A DNA stretch of 64,000 nt from Druceiella hillmani (GCA_039881145.1 JAYKKI010000067.1:1994001-2058000); one strand, 5' to 3'; positions 1 through 11,838 are shown, numbered from the stretch's first letter. The notes: generated by a model from the sequence alone, not told the origin. A program made the numbers and translations.

Positions 1-1602
1 AGAGATTATTTGTTGTACCTTAACCCAGAGTTGGTGGTACTTTGATAGCCCTTCGCCTTATACGGCTAACCGAGTCGAATAATTTTAAAACGCACAAACA
101 CCGTCAATTGTAACATGCAATTAAATGCTAAATACTTTTCCAATAATTTTCCATTTATTAAATAAATTTCTAAATTTTTTTTAATTTTGACATGAATTTA
201 GGTGAATAAAAATCGAATTAGCTCGTTCCGAACTTATATGACTCAATTCATAAATTGAACTAACAAACTTTGAATAAATTTGATGTTAAACTGACAACAC
301 GTTATGGTTTCGTACCCTCCAACATATAAAATGCTTACAAGTGTGCTAAACGTATATATAATAGTTATTAACATCCTTGTCAATATGGCGTACACCTTAA
401 ACTTACACTGTAGTACATTTATGCACATACGAACAGTAGATGCATTACATACATTTATGCACATACATAAGTGACGCGTATTTTAAAAGCGTAGGGGCCT
501 CTGCAATAATTCTGTGCTTACATCAAAATGCAATCATAATGCGCACACCGCACTTTCTCATATTTTATCGCAGAATTGAAAGTATTATGCGCGTCCAATT
601 TATCAAACAAACTCAACCGGAGCGGTAACCACCCGTCAGCCGGCGAAAGCGCTCGCACTACCAACTGATGGATTAAACCGTGCGACAGTGACGTATGGCA
701 TCTAGACGGATAGACATTTACCATGCCACCCTTAGGCGTCCAAAATAGCAATTTTGAGCAATAATCGTGATACTGCAGAACATTTTGTTCTTGAATTTTT
801 TGAGAGCAATAATTACGTTTTGATATTTCTTTCAAATATGCTATAAATTCCAAAGTATTTCTTCCCAAACACATCAAATAGAAACGAATTTTCGTACATC
901 CTATATTATTGTACGAATCAAATGAAATTACAGTTTAATTTAACTTTTTTATATTTTTAAACTCCTGTCAAATATTCAGTTTCAAAAAGATGTACTATTT
1001 GACCTCAACTCCACCACTGTCCCCTTTTTTTTCAACCGTGGTTTTGAAAAATCTGAACAAAATTGGAGATTCCAGTAATTTCTTAGAACTTTCAAATCAA
1101 ACAACTTTGACTCACTTGCTCACTTCTACTTCAAGAGATACAGACACCTACGGAATCTTGCTTTTTGTGTGTCCCGACTTGGCTGTTTTTTTAGAGTTCC
1201 ATACCTTGAAAAGCGAAGATTAATAACCTTCGCTATACTATGTAAGTTGTAATACTATCGACGAGTTTTGTCAAAAAATGGACGAAAGAGGTAACAGAAT
1301 TGAGCAAATGTGGGTGCAATAATAATTAAATTCACAAGCAAAGTTGTCAGTACCAGTTTTATTATATAGCTATTTAATATGATCCAAGTTTAATCCTTCA
1401 TTTAACTTCCGACAATCTCCAATCAATATCAACGCCAACGTCAATAACATTATATTTAACAAACATATGCAACAATATAAAAAAATATGACCCCAATTAG
1501 CGCCATGACCGAATTACGATGAAAAAGACAGAGGGTCAACGAAATATGTATATGAATGGATCGCAACTCTAGAAACGCTCATTATATCGTCCCACTTGAC
1601 GA
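1..1602. other. Non-coding stretch, no gene recognised
   Basis: AT-rich sequence without a recognisable coding domain. The longest open frame is 119 codons on the minus strand (518-877). It lies over a patch at 615-730 that is richer in C and G than its surroundings, which could be an old promoter or element fragment, but I recognise no protein family in it. A 77-codon plus-strand frame (990-1223) is also unassigned. Confidence 0.5.
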
Positions 1603-1854
1603 CCGCAGTCATTGTGGTCATAATCAACAAATCGTCATCAAAACGTCAAAACGTCATTGATGACGACAAAGTGGGTCGTTACGGTCGTTCATCTATTGAA
1701 TTTACTTTGAGATATTGATATGTGAAGTTTAAGTAAAATATATTATCCTCGATATTAAGGTTAAACATAGCGACGGAAAGAATCATGTTATGCAGCTCTG
1801 GAAAGTATTGCTCACTGAAGTGGGTGTAAGATCTGGAAATCCAAAACGTGCAAA

Positions 1855-2560
1855 CGTTTTCCAAATTTAAATAGAATTGCCGTTAGTGCAAATTATTATC
1901 TACCGATTAATTTATAAAAAAAATACAACGTCAAGCAGTTTATTTTGTTCATAATCTCTTATTACCTATTTATAACCTTTGTTTATAACCTCTTTAATAT
2001 TTACTTTGTTTATAACCTCTTTAATATGTTCAATTTACGCCATTTCCGCATAACTACGAATACGCATTATCAACAACCCGTTCTAATTGGGTTGACAGTT
2101 GAAATGATGACAAGCTAGCATCGCCCACGACCGCGACCATTCCCGTGGCAAGCGAAGCAATGGGAATGTTCGCGGTCGTGGGCATGAACGTTGTTGATGG
2201 ATTGTAGCCACATTCGTATTGAAATTGTATAAATTTCCCTCTTGTTTCAATTTTCGGGTAACACTTTTATTGTACTAAAGACGTCTATAAATATAATATG
2301 ACGTCATTGATAAAAACAGCCTTTAAGACGAATTTTATCGAAAATAAATTTGTGTTGTATAAATTTATTCCGAAGAATCCCAATAAATATTTTGCTCGTT
2401 TTGTAATTGCTTCATTTAATCAAATATAGTTTAGTTAGTATCTTATTGTGTCGAATTCCTTTTTACCAATAAAACAATGTAAACGTGTAAAAAGTTAATA
2501 AATTAAAATTTTTTACACCTTTATTTCTATATATTTTGCGTATATTACGTTTACGATGTC
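1855..2560. repeat. Segment present in repeat copy A but not in copy B
   Basis: The alignment of copies A and B breaks here: copy B passes directly from the block equivalent to A 1745-1853 to the block equivalent to A 2563 onward. The extra segment holds a 28-bp tandem duplication (TTTGTTTATAACCTCTTTAA, near 1975-2030) and the GC-rich foldback at 2053-2220. I see no clear terminal inverted repeats at its edges, so an insertion into A and a deletion from B are both possible. Confidence 0.55.
2053..2220. repeat. GC-rich nested foldback (MITE-like)
   Basis: The core is a hairpin: a 22-base arm at 2123-2144 (begins GCCCACGACCGCGACC) pairs with 2162-2183 with a single mismatch, leaving a 17-nt loop. 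Outside it, 2069-2083 (ATCAACAACCCGTTC) pairs with 2186-2198 (GAACGTTGTTGAT) with a two-base gap, and ACGAAT near 2056 pairs with ATTCGT near 2212. The core is far richer in G and C than the surrounding DNA. The nested symmetry suggests a foldback or MITE element; a structured RNA is the alternative. Confidence 0.6.
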
Positions 2561-3690
2561 TCTATCATATCATTTTGTTATGCGAGTTGTGTCCACGTGA
2601 TTCAAATATTCTTTATGGAATAGCTATCAAATTGTAAAGATTTTTATGAATAGTAACACACGTCAAGAAACTCGTAAATTTTTGCTTTTTTTAATTTTTC
2701 ACAATCGGCGCCGCTATTACGTTCCAGATTATTTCACATGTTTGTAATATAAGCACATGAATAGTACATAAGCACATGAATACTTTTCATTTTATTTAGT
2801 ATGTTATGCACTAAAAATATTGTTTTAAAATCATAAGAAAATGTCTTTATCTAAGAACAAAACACTTCAAATAAATCACTTATACTTGCAAAAGTATCAT
2901 GAGATGTTTGAAAAATTTTTGAAGAGAATTTAAAAATATAGCGGAAAGAAAGTACTTAAAACGAAGTTATCACACAAAATGGTACTTTGTTAAAGAAAGG
3001 ATCCACGCTATCTCATCGGAAGTGTAAGAGGTACTCTGCGCTGATACTAGGTAACTTCACTACTTCGCTTACTAAATACCATGAAATTATTAAACGTGTA
3101 TACAACGACCGTCATAACACCTTTCTGAGACACGGGTTCTTCAGCAGAAATCTTTATTAAAAACATTTTTGCGGCAAAGACGTAACATATGCACTATTAT
3201 TATGACTTCATGGAAAACGAAGCAAGAACCCTAAACTTTAATGGCAGTTAAAAATAATTATGCTTGAAAATTTATATAAACAAAGCAATTTTGAAGCACT
3301 TTTTAACTTTCAATATATATTCCCGATGCCTATTGTTTGTTTTCAACTTTAGCTAGGTTTTGAAGTGAAACTTTTTACAACGCAGCTCAACATATCGCAA
3401 CTATAAGGAGTGAACTGCCGAGAGCGACACGGCTGAAGTGTCCGGATATACCTCAATGATTGAGCCTCTCTGTACTTCTTCAATTACTTCCGATTCTTGA
3501 ATTGTTTGAATTATTATTACATAATTCAACGTCCTGATTTGATTTCTCATGATTCCGTAATTTTACGACTTGTTTTGTAATATTATCTTTCAAAGCATAT
3601 TTGTCTTGTACGACACGTAGGAAATGTCACTTCTGATGTGTGTCCTCTGGTGCGCGCATTTTTGTCTTCTAACATATATTGAAAATGATG

Positions 3691-3693
<3 letters not shown>

Positions 3694-3751
<58 letters not shown>
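3694..3751. repeat. (TA)n microsatellite
   Basis: An almost pure TA run of about 55 bases, directly abutting the end of repeat copy A. Confidence 0.95.
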
Positions 3752-3755
<4 letters not shown>

Positions 3756-5788
3756 TTTATGAAAAAGTAGCAATATTACTTCAAGTGAAAAAATTAGATC
3801 AGGGAGATAATGTTATAACTTTTCCGCTTTTCCGCCTTAAATACAGTACACAAACTATGTAACAACATTAAGTAATCTCTGTTAAATACAGTACTCAAAT
3901 TAGGAACATCTTTAAGTAAGTTCTCTTAAGTAAGTTTCTTTCTTTAACTAAGTTTACAATTTATTCAAACCGTTTGCTCTACTTATTATTTAAAACTTTT
4001 GTATATAATAAAAACCTTCTTAGGCTTTCCGAAGTCCACGGTGCGCCATTTGACGCTACTCGTTCTTTCTAATAACATAATAAAAAACTCTTAATCAGAT
4101 CTCGCCCGAAATGATTGCTAAAGGAATTTTGATAATATTAATAAAATTTTTGTTCATGTTAATTTTTGCACAATCGGATTTTCGTTTTTAATATTTTTAT
4201 ATCAAAATTTTAGATAAGTAAGATGTTACTATAATCTCGTTGTATATTTTTGCGCTATTCATATAAATAGGGACATTTGTTCATTCCAAAAAAGAAACGA
4301 CAACACAAGGCTACACCGCGGCGAATTTCCCTTTTCCCTTATAATCGTAACCGCATGTCTGAAATCGACTCGAATTCTGATAGTTGTGAATAGGGAAAGG
4401 AGAAAAGGAGAGAGCTCATAGATTGATGGATGCTTTGAATGTCCTGCATCGTTTCACGTCGTTTAAGTCAATTTCTCGAAAAACGTTGACGTCGCGGGCC
4501 GTATTGCAATTTTGTCATTCAAAGTCTGTTAAGTATTATTATTTTTGGGCAGACGCGAGAAATAACATAAAATATGTAATTTTTTGGAAGTTTGCACTGC
4601 AGAATTAGAAAGCCTTTGCCAGATTTTGCCCATTTCAAATAACGACGTGCAACTACCGAATAATAATTTTTCTTGAAAAATATGTCAAAAATTGTAATCT
4701 TTATCATTGGCGGAAACTTTTTCGATGAATAATCACATCATACATCAATGCACAAAGAAAAATACTTATTTTCTTTGTGTATTAACGCAATAGGATTGAC
4801 CACAATATCATCGCTTTAGAGGAAATTTGCTAAAATCGATTCGAATTAGTAATCACAGGATATTGATTCACAAAAAAGAAAAGCCTTGCAGATTGTTTTT
4901 TTAATAAATCTCATTCTCCAAAAAGTAATAATACAAACACAACAATCGCTTCATAACCAACAAACAATAACATAAAGATGGTTCCCATCCAAACAGCACG
5001 TGACACCACTGTCATATTTTTAAAAAGCTGTCATAATCAACTGTAACATTTCTTTTTTTGTGTTGCAAAATTCAGTGGAAAATGTTTTCAAATTACGGCA
5101 GTACCGAATGTATCAGAATCCTTAGTATTAATTTCCTGCCTCTTCTTGGTGCACGAGGTGACAAACGCACACACAAAACGTCAAAAATTGTTTGTAAATA
5201 TTTTTATAGAAATGTTTATTTCGTGATATTATTTTATTTACTTTACCATTCATTTAAAATTGAATTCGAATAAAATATTAATTAAAACAAGTCTAATCTA
5301 ATTCTAGGACCAGAAGCTTAGATTCATTTATTTCATAAATGAATTGGCCAGTAGGCGAGTATGCTTCCTGAATGGTTTGAATATGGAATCTCATGTTTCA
5401 TCTAGTTAAGCATTGATGTATATACACTGAGAAAAAAAATTAAGAACTTCCTGTACTGCCAAATAAGCTAAAATAATTTTTAAACTAAATTATATGATAT
5501 AAATTCCTTACGTGTCCTTCCATTCCTAAAGTATCGTGAAATATTGTACATAGACTCTAACCCACCAGACTAAAACACCATATCTCGTCATATTTCACTA
5601 TTGCTGAATATGTAATTTGATCATTGATTTTAATTAAGTTTTCTATGAAAACAAAAGTGAGAATTGATTGATATATGGAAGCTTTATATAACTCCAGTAT
5701 TTTTTTCATCAATACTTCAAAAACGAAAACTAAATATAATATCATACAAATACATAAACATTTAAATATGTATATATACGGTATATAT
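3752..5788. other. Non-coding stretch with one small hairpin
   Basis: No coding domain recognised. Short frames at 4423-4608 (plus) and 5058-5273 (plus) look like chance ORFs. A small hairpin lies at 4750-4779, where CACAAAGAAAA pairs with TTTTCTTTGTG. Confidence 0.5.
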
Positions 5789-5789
5789 A

Positions 5790-5790
5790 A

Positions 5791-5831
<41 letters not shown>
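5790..5831. repeat. (AT)n microsatellite
   Basis: Pure alternating AT run of about 40 bases, preceded by related ATATAT-rich sequence from about 5765. Confidence 0.95.
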
Positions 5832-5834
<3 letters not shown>

Positions 5835-6505
5835 TGATTAAGAAACAAACGTCTCGATGCACTTCATAAAGAATGCTTGTAAACCCACGATACATACAGC
5901 AGGGTATTGATTTCAAGGTAGCTCTCAACACGATGCCGACTAAGATTCATTCATTCATTTACACAGTTTTTTATTGTCTAAACAGCTTAATAATATCATA
6001 CCGCATAATACTTTTCAATTTAGCGTTAAACCTGTCAGACTTGATCCTTGACGCGAAGTGTCTGCGATATTAAACTTATTGGCCATACAAGTAAGTAACA
6101 AATTTTGAATGAATCTTCTCAGGATATGAGAAAGAACAGCGCTGAAATGGATTATATACATCCAACAAAGTTAAGCAATCGACATTTATTTGTACTTAAA
6201 TGGTGTTTTGTGGAAAAATATAATTTTATTTATTATGTTTCTGAACAATTAATCACATATAAAGTTTTCGTTTTAATTAAGGAAAATACTGAATTATGTA
6301 TGTTATATATTTTTCTCTATGCGAAATAATACTAGAATCAATCAATATTGGAAACCGAATAAAGTGTTCACGGTGTTGCGTCGATAATGCAACAGAGCCC
6401 GATGCTTTGCATACGCCAACACGTAGCCCTTGTCTTTACATTGAAATAATGTATTTCAAGAACGGGAAAGAATACAAAAAATGACTTAATGTAATCAGGT
6501 TATTT
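5832..6505. other. Non-coding stretch, no gene recognised
   Basis: Three short plus-strand frames (5873-6073, 6105-6329, 6296-6484) follow one another, but none shows a recognisable domain and their codon content is that of random AT-rich sequence. Confidence 0.45.
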
Positions 6506-6671
6506 GTGTGTGTATACACACACATACATGCCCGCACAGGCCCACGTGCACACACGCACACGCACGCACACACATGCACATACATGCGTACACACGCGCT
6601 CACACGCACACACACACATATATGCACTCGCACACACGCATACACACAAACACTCACACACACACACACAA
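6506..6671. repeat. CA-rich interrupted microsatellite
   Basis: About 165 bases of imperfect CA repeats broken by TG, CG and TA steps, starting at the self-complementary GTGTGTGTATACACACACA. All frames through it encode only Cys-Val or His-Thr runs and are repeat translations, not genes. Confidence 0.95.
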
Positions 6672-7800
6672 TTTGAATGAAAAATATAAAAGTTGCAGGT
6701 ATCTGATATTGCACAATGAAATTGGATAAAATTGTGAAAAAAATCACGATAGTGGCATTTAGTATACATTAGTGAAAAATGTTTTGTATAATTTGCATTA
6801 ATACTTTAAACAAAACAGGTAATCAAATGATTTTCCTTGAAACTTTAAAATATATTTTCTACAATATATGTACCATTATCGAAAAATAATACTACGTACC
6901 CGTATTTGTTTCAACTTTAATATTTAATTAAGTGGGTACGTAACCCTAATAATATGAGTTCCAAGCATATTTTGTACTTGCTTAGGCTCACAACTGCGTG
7001 TGGATTCCAATAAAGATACAGCAAATGTATCAAACCAGGCTATAGTTTTCCTTGTTTGAAGTCTTTAAAAATCTATTCCGGTTCAGTGGTAATATTATAT
7101 CAGAATTATGAAAAGGAGAAAACTTTGTATGCATTCCCATGGAAACTAGGCTCAGATTGCGATACACGGTGTGAGTATATACATGTTGAAATCTACTCTT
7201 AGAATTTCCTTAGAGACAATAATATGTGATCAAGAATAAAACTAATGAACATCATGAAAATGGGTGCCATTTCTAAGGAATTACATTATGTTTCGAGATA
7301 AAATTTGTGAATCTATATGTTGATCTAAGCTATAATATATCCGTATGCTAATATTCATTCAGAAGTTACAAAAAAGTCATCCATCCAACAACAGCCATCC
7401 ATGCAAACATTTCCATTTATAACATTATTTATAATCCGTGATCACGATAGGCGCATTTAGTATACACCTTAAACTTAAACAGTTTAAAAGCCATGTTCAA
7501 TCATAAATAAGTTCCTCTTTACATTGTTGATTTCAATTTAAAAGCCTGTCTTGACTACATCTTTAACTACGCTAATTAGTGATAATAGGAACTAACAACC
7601 TCCACCATCGACGGAATTTTTCTGCTCCGGAACTGTGTTCTATAAATACCTGTATATTTATCTCGAATCTGCGCATTAATTAATAGTGGACTTGCTGAGT
7701 GAGATGATGCTCTCGTTACCGCCCAACGAACGTTGTCGGGGGAAATATTTTTCAAATGTCCATTTTTCCACTTATTGCAGTTGCTACCCGTATTTACGAG
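6672..7800. other. Non-coding stretch, no gene recognised
   Basis: AT-rich sequence with no open frame of note and no repeat that I can match elsewhere in the window. It directly precedes the mitochondrial insertion. Confidence 0.45.
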
Positions 7801-7803
7801 TAA

Positions 7804-7988
7804 TTATTAGAATTTATAGTGTTGAAATTATTTTTTTTTAATTTATTTAATATATATTGAATATGAAATATATTTTTTAATATTTTTTCTTAGTTTTTTC
7901 TGTTTCTGCATTAGGATTATCGATTTTAGTTTCTATAATTCGGACAAATGGAACTGATTATTTTCAAAGATTTAATTTATTAATATAA
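7804..7988 (+). pseudogene. nad4L: Nuclear mitochondrial insertion: nad4L fragment
   Basis: Read with the invertebrate mitochondrial code (AGA Ser, TGA Trp, ATA Met), this encodes the hydrophobic C-terminal part of NADH dehydrogenase subunit 4L, a membrane subunit of respiratory complex I. Recognisable pieces are LLEFMVL near 7804, then FFLVFSVSALGLSILVSM and IRTNGTDYFQSFNLLM ending in TAA at 7986-7988. The start of the gene is missing and there is a frame break around 7890. The next gene starts two bases after the stop, as in insect mitochondria where nad4L precedes nad4 on the same strand. Under the nuclear code it is not translatable, so it is a transferred, dead copy. Confidence 0.85.
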
Positions 7989-7989
7989 T

Positions 7990-8425
7990 ATGATGAAATT
8001 TATTTTTTTTTAGTTTATTTAATTGCTTTATGTTTTTTAAAAAATAAATTTTGAATCATTCAAACAATATTATTTATATTAATATTTATATTTATAATAA
8101 TAAATTTAAATATTAATTTATTTAATAATTTAAGATATATTTTTAGAGTAGATATTCTTTCTTATAGATTAATTTTATTAAGAATTCCAATGTATTAATA
8201 TTAATAGCTAGAAAAAATGAATTAAAAAAAGTTATTTTTTTAATAAACGTATTATTATTATTATTGTTATTAATAACTTTTATAAGAATAAATTTATTTA
8301 TATTTTATTTATTTTTTAAGGATAGATTAATTCCTACTTTAATGATAATTATAGGTTGAGGATATCAAATTGAGCGAATTCAAGCTAAAATATATTTATT
8401 ATTTTAAACTTTATTTGCTCGTTAG
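7990..8425 (+). pseudogene. nad4: Nuclear mitochondrial insertion: nad4 5' part
   Basis: This is the N-terminal part of NADH dehydrogenase subunit 4, starting ATGATG immediately after nad4L. With the mitochondrial code it gives KNKFWIIQT, then YIFSVDILSYSLILLS (8130-8190), a frame break near 8195, MASKNELKKVIFLMNVLLL, and the conserved segment SLIPTLMMIMGWGYQIERIQ leading to AKMYLLF, a stop, and TLFA near 8410. The normal subunit is about 440 residues, so only roughly the first third is present. TGA is used as Trp at the GWGY motif, which confirms mitochondrial origin. Similarity fades after about 8425. Confidence 0.88.
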
Positions 8426-9133
8426 AACGGGTTTTAATTATGGACGCTTTATTTCAATTTGATAGTTTTTTAAGAGCTGTGAAAAAATTCGTATTCCTCG
8501 TCTCTCAATCTTCTTATCTTTTAACGTTTCTATAATTCTTCTTATGTTTATTATTCATATTATGGGCATTTACATTCTTTTGTGAAATCCTCGTGGTTCT
8601 TAGTGTGATGTCTATTTTTTTTTTATTTAGAAACAATTTTATAAAACGCAAAAGCACAAAACAATTGACGCCCTGAAAATAACTTACTCTCTTAACGAAA
8701 GCTGGATTTGGCCAAATTAGTATACATCGCTATGTAATAAAGCCAAAATAAATAAAAAAACTTCGAAATATAATGTTAAAATAATTTATAAAAATAAATA
8801 ATAAAATAACTTATAAAAAAAACATATATTAAAAAATAAAGAAGACATAAGAATAATATTATTTTTTTAATTGTGACACACGTGAATACAAATTCAGGTG
8901 ATCTCATAAATATTAAGGTTAAGTGAATTTTTTGCAATATAAAATGCAACCAATGACATATTCACCACTGAAACAATCGGTCATTTCATCTATCTGGACT
9001 GGAAATACAAGACAATGGGACTGTAGGATGCTGATGGATTATAAAGTGACAAGATGCATTTAAACCATCAATTAGTCAATTAACATATTTTAAAAATTAA
9101 TACAAGCTACATTTGTGATCATGTCAATCAAAA
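8426..9133. other. AT-rich stretch between the mitochondrial insertion and the gypsy relic
   Basis: Very AT-rich. I looked for more mitochondrial genes (nad4 continuation, cytb, nad6) at 8450-8640 and found nothing convincing. No LTR could be recognised upstream of the gypsy gag relic. Confidence 0.4.
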
Positions 9134-9720
9134 GTGAAAGCCGGAACTACCATCAGTACAGAATTAGAAGAGAAAACTATTTCACACTTCGACGAAAACG
9201 AATGGAATCTTCATATATTTTTCAACAACTGCGTCGATATTTATAATTTAGTAAGAAATGATGTCGATAAAATATTTGTACATATAATTTTGACAAAAAT
9301 AGAGGTAATACTACAGTTTTAATTTTGGATAGAATGATTGATTTCTGGGAAGATTTCAAAATTTATTTAAATAAATTATGTCCTGAAAGAACATGTTTCG
9401 CGAAATTCGAATTGGACGTAGAAAAAAATTGAATAGATCATTAGTTATTTATGAAAATAGAATTGAAAATTTCTTATCAAAAATAATAAAACTAATAATG
9501 TCCCTTAGCAGTGACCTTTGTACAGATGCAGGATTAGTAAATATAAATATATTACAAAACCAAATATTGAACATTTTAATCAACGGATTAAATAAATATG
9601 TAAATACATTAATAAAATCATAAATATATAATTCTTTAGAAGAAACCGTTTCAATTGCGGTATCTAAAGAACAGGAACTTAAATCGCGTATTGAAATGTC
9701 AGAACTTCAATATTTATATA
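9134..9720 (+). pseudogene. Ty3/gypsy retrotransposon gag relic
   Basis: Three broken frames carry a Ty3/gypsy-type capsid region. The first (9134-9322) has DENEWNLHIFFNNCVDIYNL, which fits the 'F-x-G-x-x-x-x-L-x-x-F-I' start of the gag domain. It is followed by DRMIDFWEDFKIYLNKL near 9330, and by a frame at 9393-9623 with YENRIENFLSKIIKLI and LNILINGLNKYVNTLIKS, the usual 'Y-x-x-R-V' and 'F-x-x-G-L' helices. After a stop comes EETVSIAVSKEQELKSR, matching the conserved end of this capsid. Stops and frame breaks make it non-functional. It lies directly upstream of the protease and polymerase remains in the same orientation. Confidence 0.65.
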
Positions 9721-10099
9721 TATTTCTAATATTATACATTCTTTTAATTGCACTAAAACCGGTCATGCTGCAATGAACTGCCTTTTAAAATAAAAAAAGA
9801 TATGTTGATAAATATTTTGTAAATATTTTCAAACCAACAGTAATTATTTCCATATTTTCAAGAAACAATAGCAAAATTTTACCTATAATTCTACGTATAA
9901 TAATAAAAACACTGACACAATTAAAAACAATCACACTAATTAACAACTTAATAGTAGCGATGGCAAAGTATATCAGCAAACATCGTAGTAATCAACATTT
10001 GAACTACAACAGTTCGGTAGTTTCAATTAAAGAGAGCAAAATCTCACGAAATTCAATAAGATCATGTAGCTCTATTAATATTACAGAATCTAATAACAA

Positions 10100-10165
10100 T
10101 TAAATAATGTTCTTTTCGGTACGGAAGCCGATATATCTCTAATCAAAAGTAATAAATTTAATAAA
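10100..10165 (+). pseudogene. Ty3/gypsy aspartic protease relic
   Basis: The frame VLFGTEADISLIKSNKFNKI (10109-10168) fits the active-site segment of a retroviral-type aspartic protease, where the family has D-T/S-G-A-D-I-S-L-I. Here the catalytic D-T-G has become G-T-E, so it would be inactive. It is in the expected place between gag and reverse transcriptase. Confidence 0.5.
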
Positions 10166-10738
10166 ATTAAAGGTAATTTATGCTGGTTTCGAATCATTAG
10201 AAATATTAGCTCATATGCGTTTAAACTTAAATATTCGAGATGAAACGTTCAATCAATCATTTAATTTCATAATGATTTCCCTTTTAAATTTGGTGGTTAT
10301 CAAAGAGATGGTATAAAAATAAATAGTCGTTTGGTTAAAGTACGGTTAAACCCAAATTAATTTAGAAAACCTCAAATGTTGAGCCTGCTAATAAAAACTG
10401 ATTTAAATGATATGCTAATTCAATTATTATTATAAGTCCTCCTTATGAAAATGTTATACTAATTCATATTTTAAGCCTTGAATTCAACGGAAATGGCTAA
10501 ATAACTATTAAGGAGTGTGCTTAATGTCTGTGATAAAACAATTTAAAAATGTACGTTAAAAGCTGATCAATTAATCTTGGGCCTACAGATTATTCTTTTA
10601 ATTACGACGTAAACTTTAAAACAATTGCCTCAAGTGACAAGTATAATTAAATAACTGTAAAGATCTCATGTAAATACTGAGAAAATAGAAAAGGCAATAT
10701 CCATTTTCCATCCATGCGAAATTTCTCTAACCTAAATA

Positions 10739-11835
10739 TTCTTACTCACTCAAAAACTTATCAATACCCGTTCTGGATAAGTGTTCATTTAATAAAAAAT
10801 TATGAAAATATATAAAAAATAAAAATATGAAAATAAAAAATTAACAATGGTGATGGATTACAGGAGGAAAAATGAAATAAGTATGTCGAGTATCCGCCCC
10901 TTACCCAATATTAACGAAATGGTGAACAGACTTGGTCGTTGAAAATATTTTACAACCCTAGATTTGGCATCATGATTTTATCAGGTAATAAATAAACCTA
11001 AAGACGCTAAAAACAGCTTTTACAGAATTTAATCACAATCAACATACACGCACGCTTTTTGGAAATAAAAATGCCCCTGAAACATTTAACACTGATGGAA
11101 TACAGACTTAAATGGTTTATAAAAATTAAAATATTTCGTATATTCCTATGATATTGTCATTTATACGACTAATTCAGATAATCATAAAAAAAATAATCAA
11201 AGTCTTTGAACGAATATTTAAATATGATATTAAACTACAAGCAGACAATAGATTTTTAAGGAAAGAAATTACATACTAAGAACTGAAAACAGTGTTAAAT
11301 TTGACCAAAATAAAGTTATTGCAGACGAAAATTTTCCTTTACCACAAAATGAGGGTGGCATTAAAAGTTTTGTTGGTTTATGATATTATCCACAATTTAT
11401 AACTTAGTTTATAAAACTTCCCCAATCGCAAACAAAACTTAAGAAAAGGTACACCATTTAATTGGACAAGTTTACAGCAACAATCTTTCGAGGATTTACG
11501 AAATTTACTATGTAAATTTAGGTCTGTACTAAAATATTCAAACGTTTGTTAAAAAATTATCTTTACCACTGATGCTAGTAACTTTCTGTTGAAAATGAGT
11601 TATATAAGGGACCAATAGGTAAAGGTTTACTTATAATATACGCCAGTAAATTATTAAGTAGGACTGAAGCTAATTATACAACGACAGAACGTGACTTATT
11701 AAACAGTGCGTGGATCAGATATTTTAGACCTTACACGCATGCAATGAACTATAATATCATAACCGATCAACGACAATTAACTTGGTTATTTAACTTTAAA
11801 AATCCAAAATCTGAATTATTATGTTGCTGCTCCTA
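10739..11835 (+). pseudogene. Ty3/gypsy reverse transcriptase-RNase H relic
   Basis: Scattered over three frames are the ordered blocks of a Ty3/gypsy polymerase: THSKTYQYPFW (10750); VMDYRRKNE and RPLPNINEMVNRLGR (10849-10938); KYFTTLDLAS (10942); KTAFTEFNH (11009); GNKNAPETFN (11060); YSYDIVIYTTNSDNH (11141); NFPLPQNEGGIKSFVGL (11330); KGTPFNW (11445); FTTDASNF (11562); TEANYTTTERDLLNSAWI then YFRPYTHAMNYNIITDQRQL and TWLFNFKNPKSELL (11667-11820), the RNase H part. The catalytic Tyr-x-Asp-Asp box has lost its first Asp (Tyr instead), and there are many stops. Integrase and LTRs are not found. It is an old, inactive copy in the same orientation as the gag relic. Confidence 0.85.
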
Positions 11836-11838
11836 TTA

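Larger units (their letters stand above)
1603..3695 (+). repeat. Dispersed repeat, copy A (partner of copy B at 19938-21570)
   Basis: Read on the plus strand, this stretch matches the reverse complement of 19938-21570 in the same order through several landmarks: the GTCATTGTGGTC block near 1608, the block at 1745-1850, the ACTCGTAAATTTTTG block near 2670, the AAGAAAATGTCTTTATCTAAG block near 2838, the TCAGAAATCTTTATTAAAAA-like block near 3145, the CGAGAGCGACACGGC-like block near 3418 and GTGTCCTCTGG near 3643. By eye about three bases in four agree, with many small gaps. The match stops at the (TA)n tract that begins near 3696. No coding frame is shared by the two copies. This is therefore an interspersed non-coding element of unknown class, or an old inverted segmental duplication. 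Copy A carries about 700 bp (1855-2560) that copy B lacks. Confidence 0.75.

Noticed and set aside
1855..2560. Autonomous transposon with terminal inverted repeats in the A-only segment
   Set aside because: No convincing terminal repeats or coding frame were found at the segment edges, so only a length difference is reported.
6436..6769. Cys-Val-rich and His-Thr-rich small proteins
   Set aside because: They are translations of the CA-rich microsatellite.
8450..8640. Further mitochondrial sequence (cytb, nad4 continuation) after the insertion
   Set aside because: Some hydrophobic runs looked similar, but no conserved block could be aligned, so the insertion was ended at about 8425.
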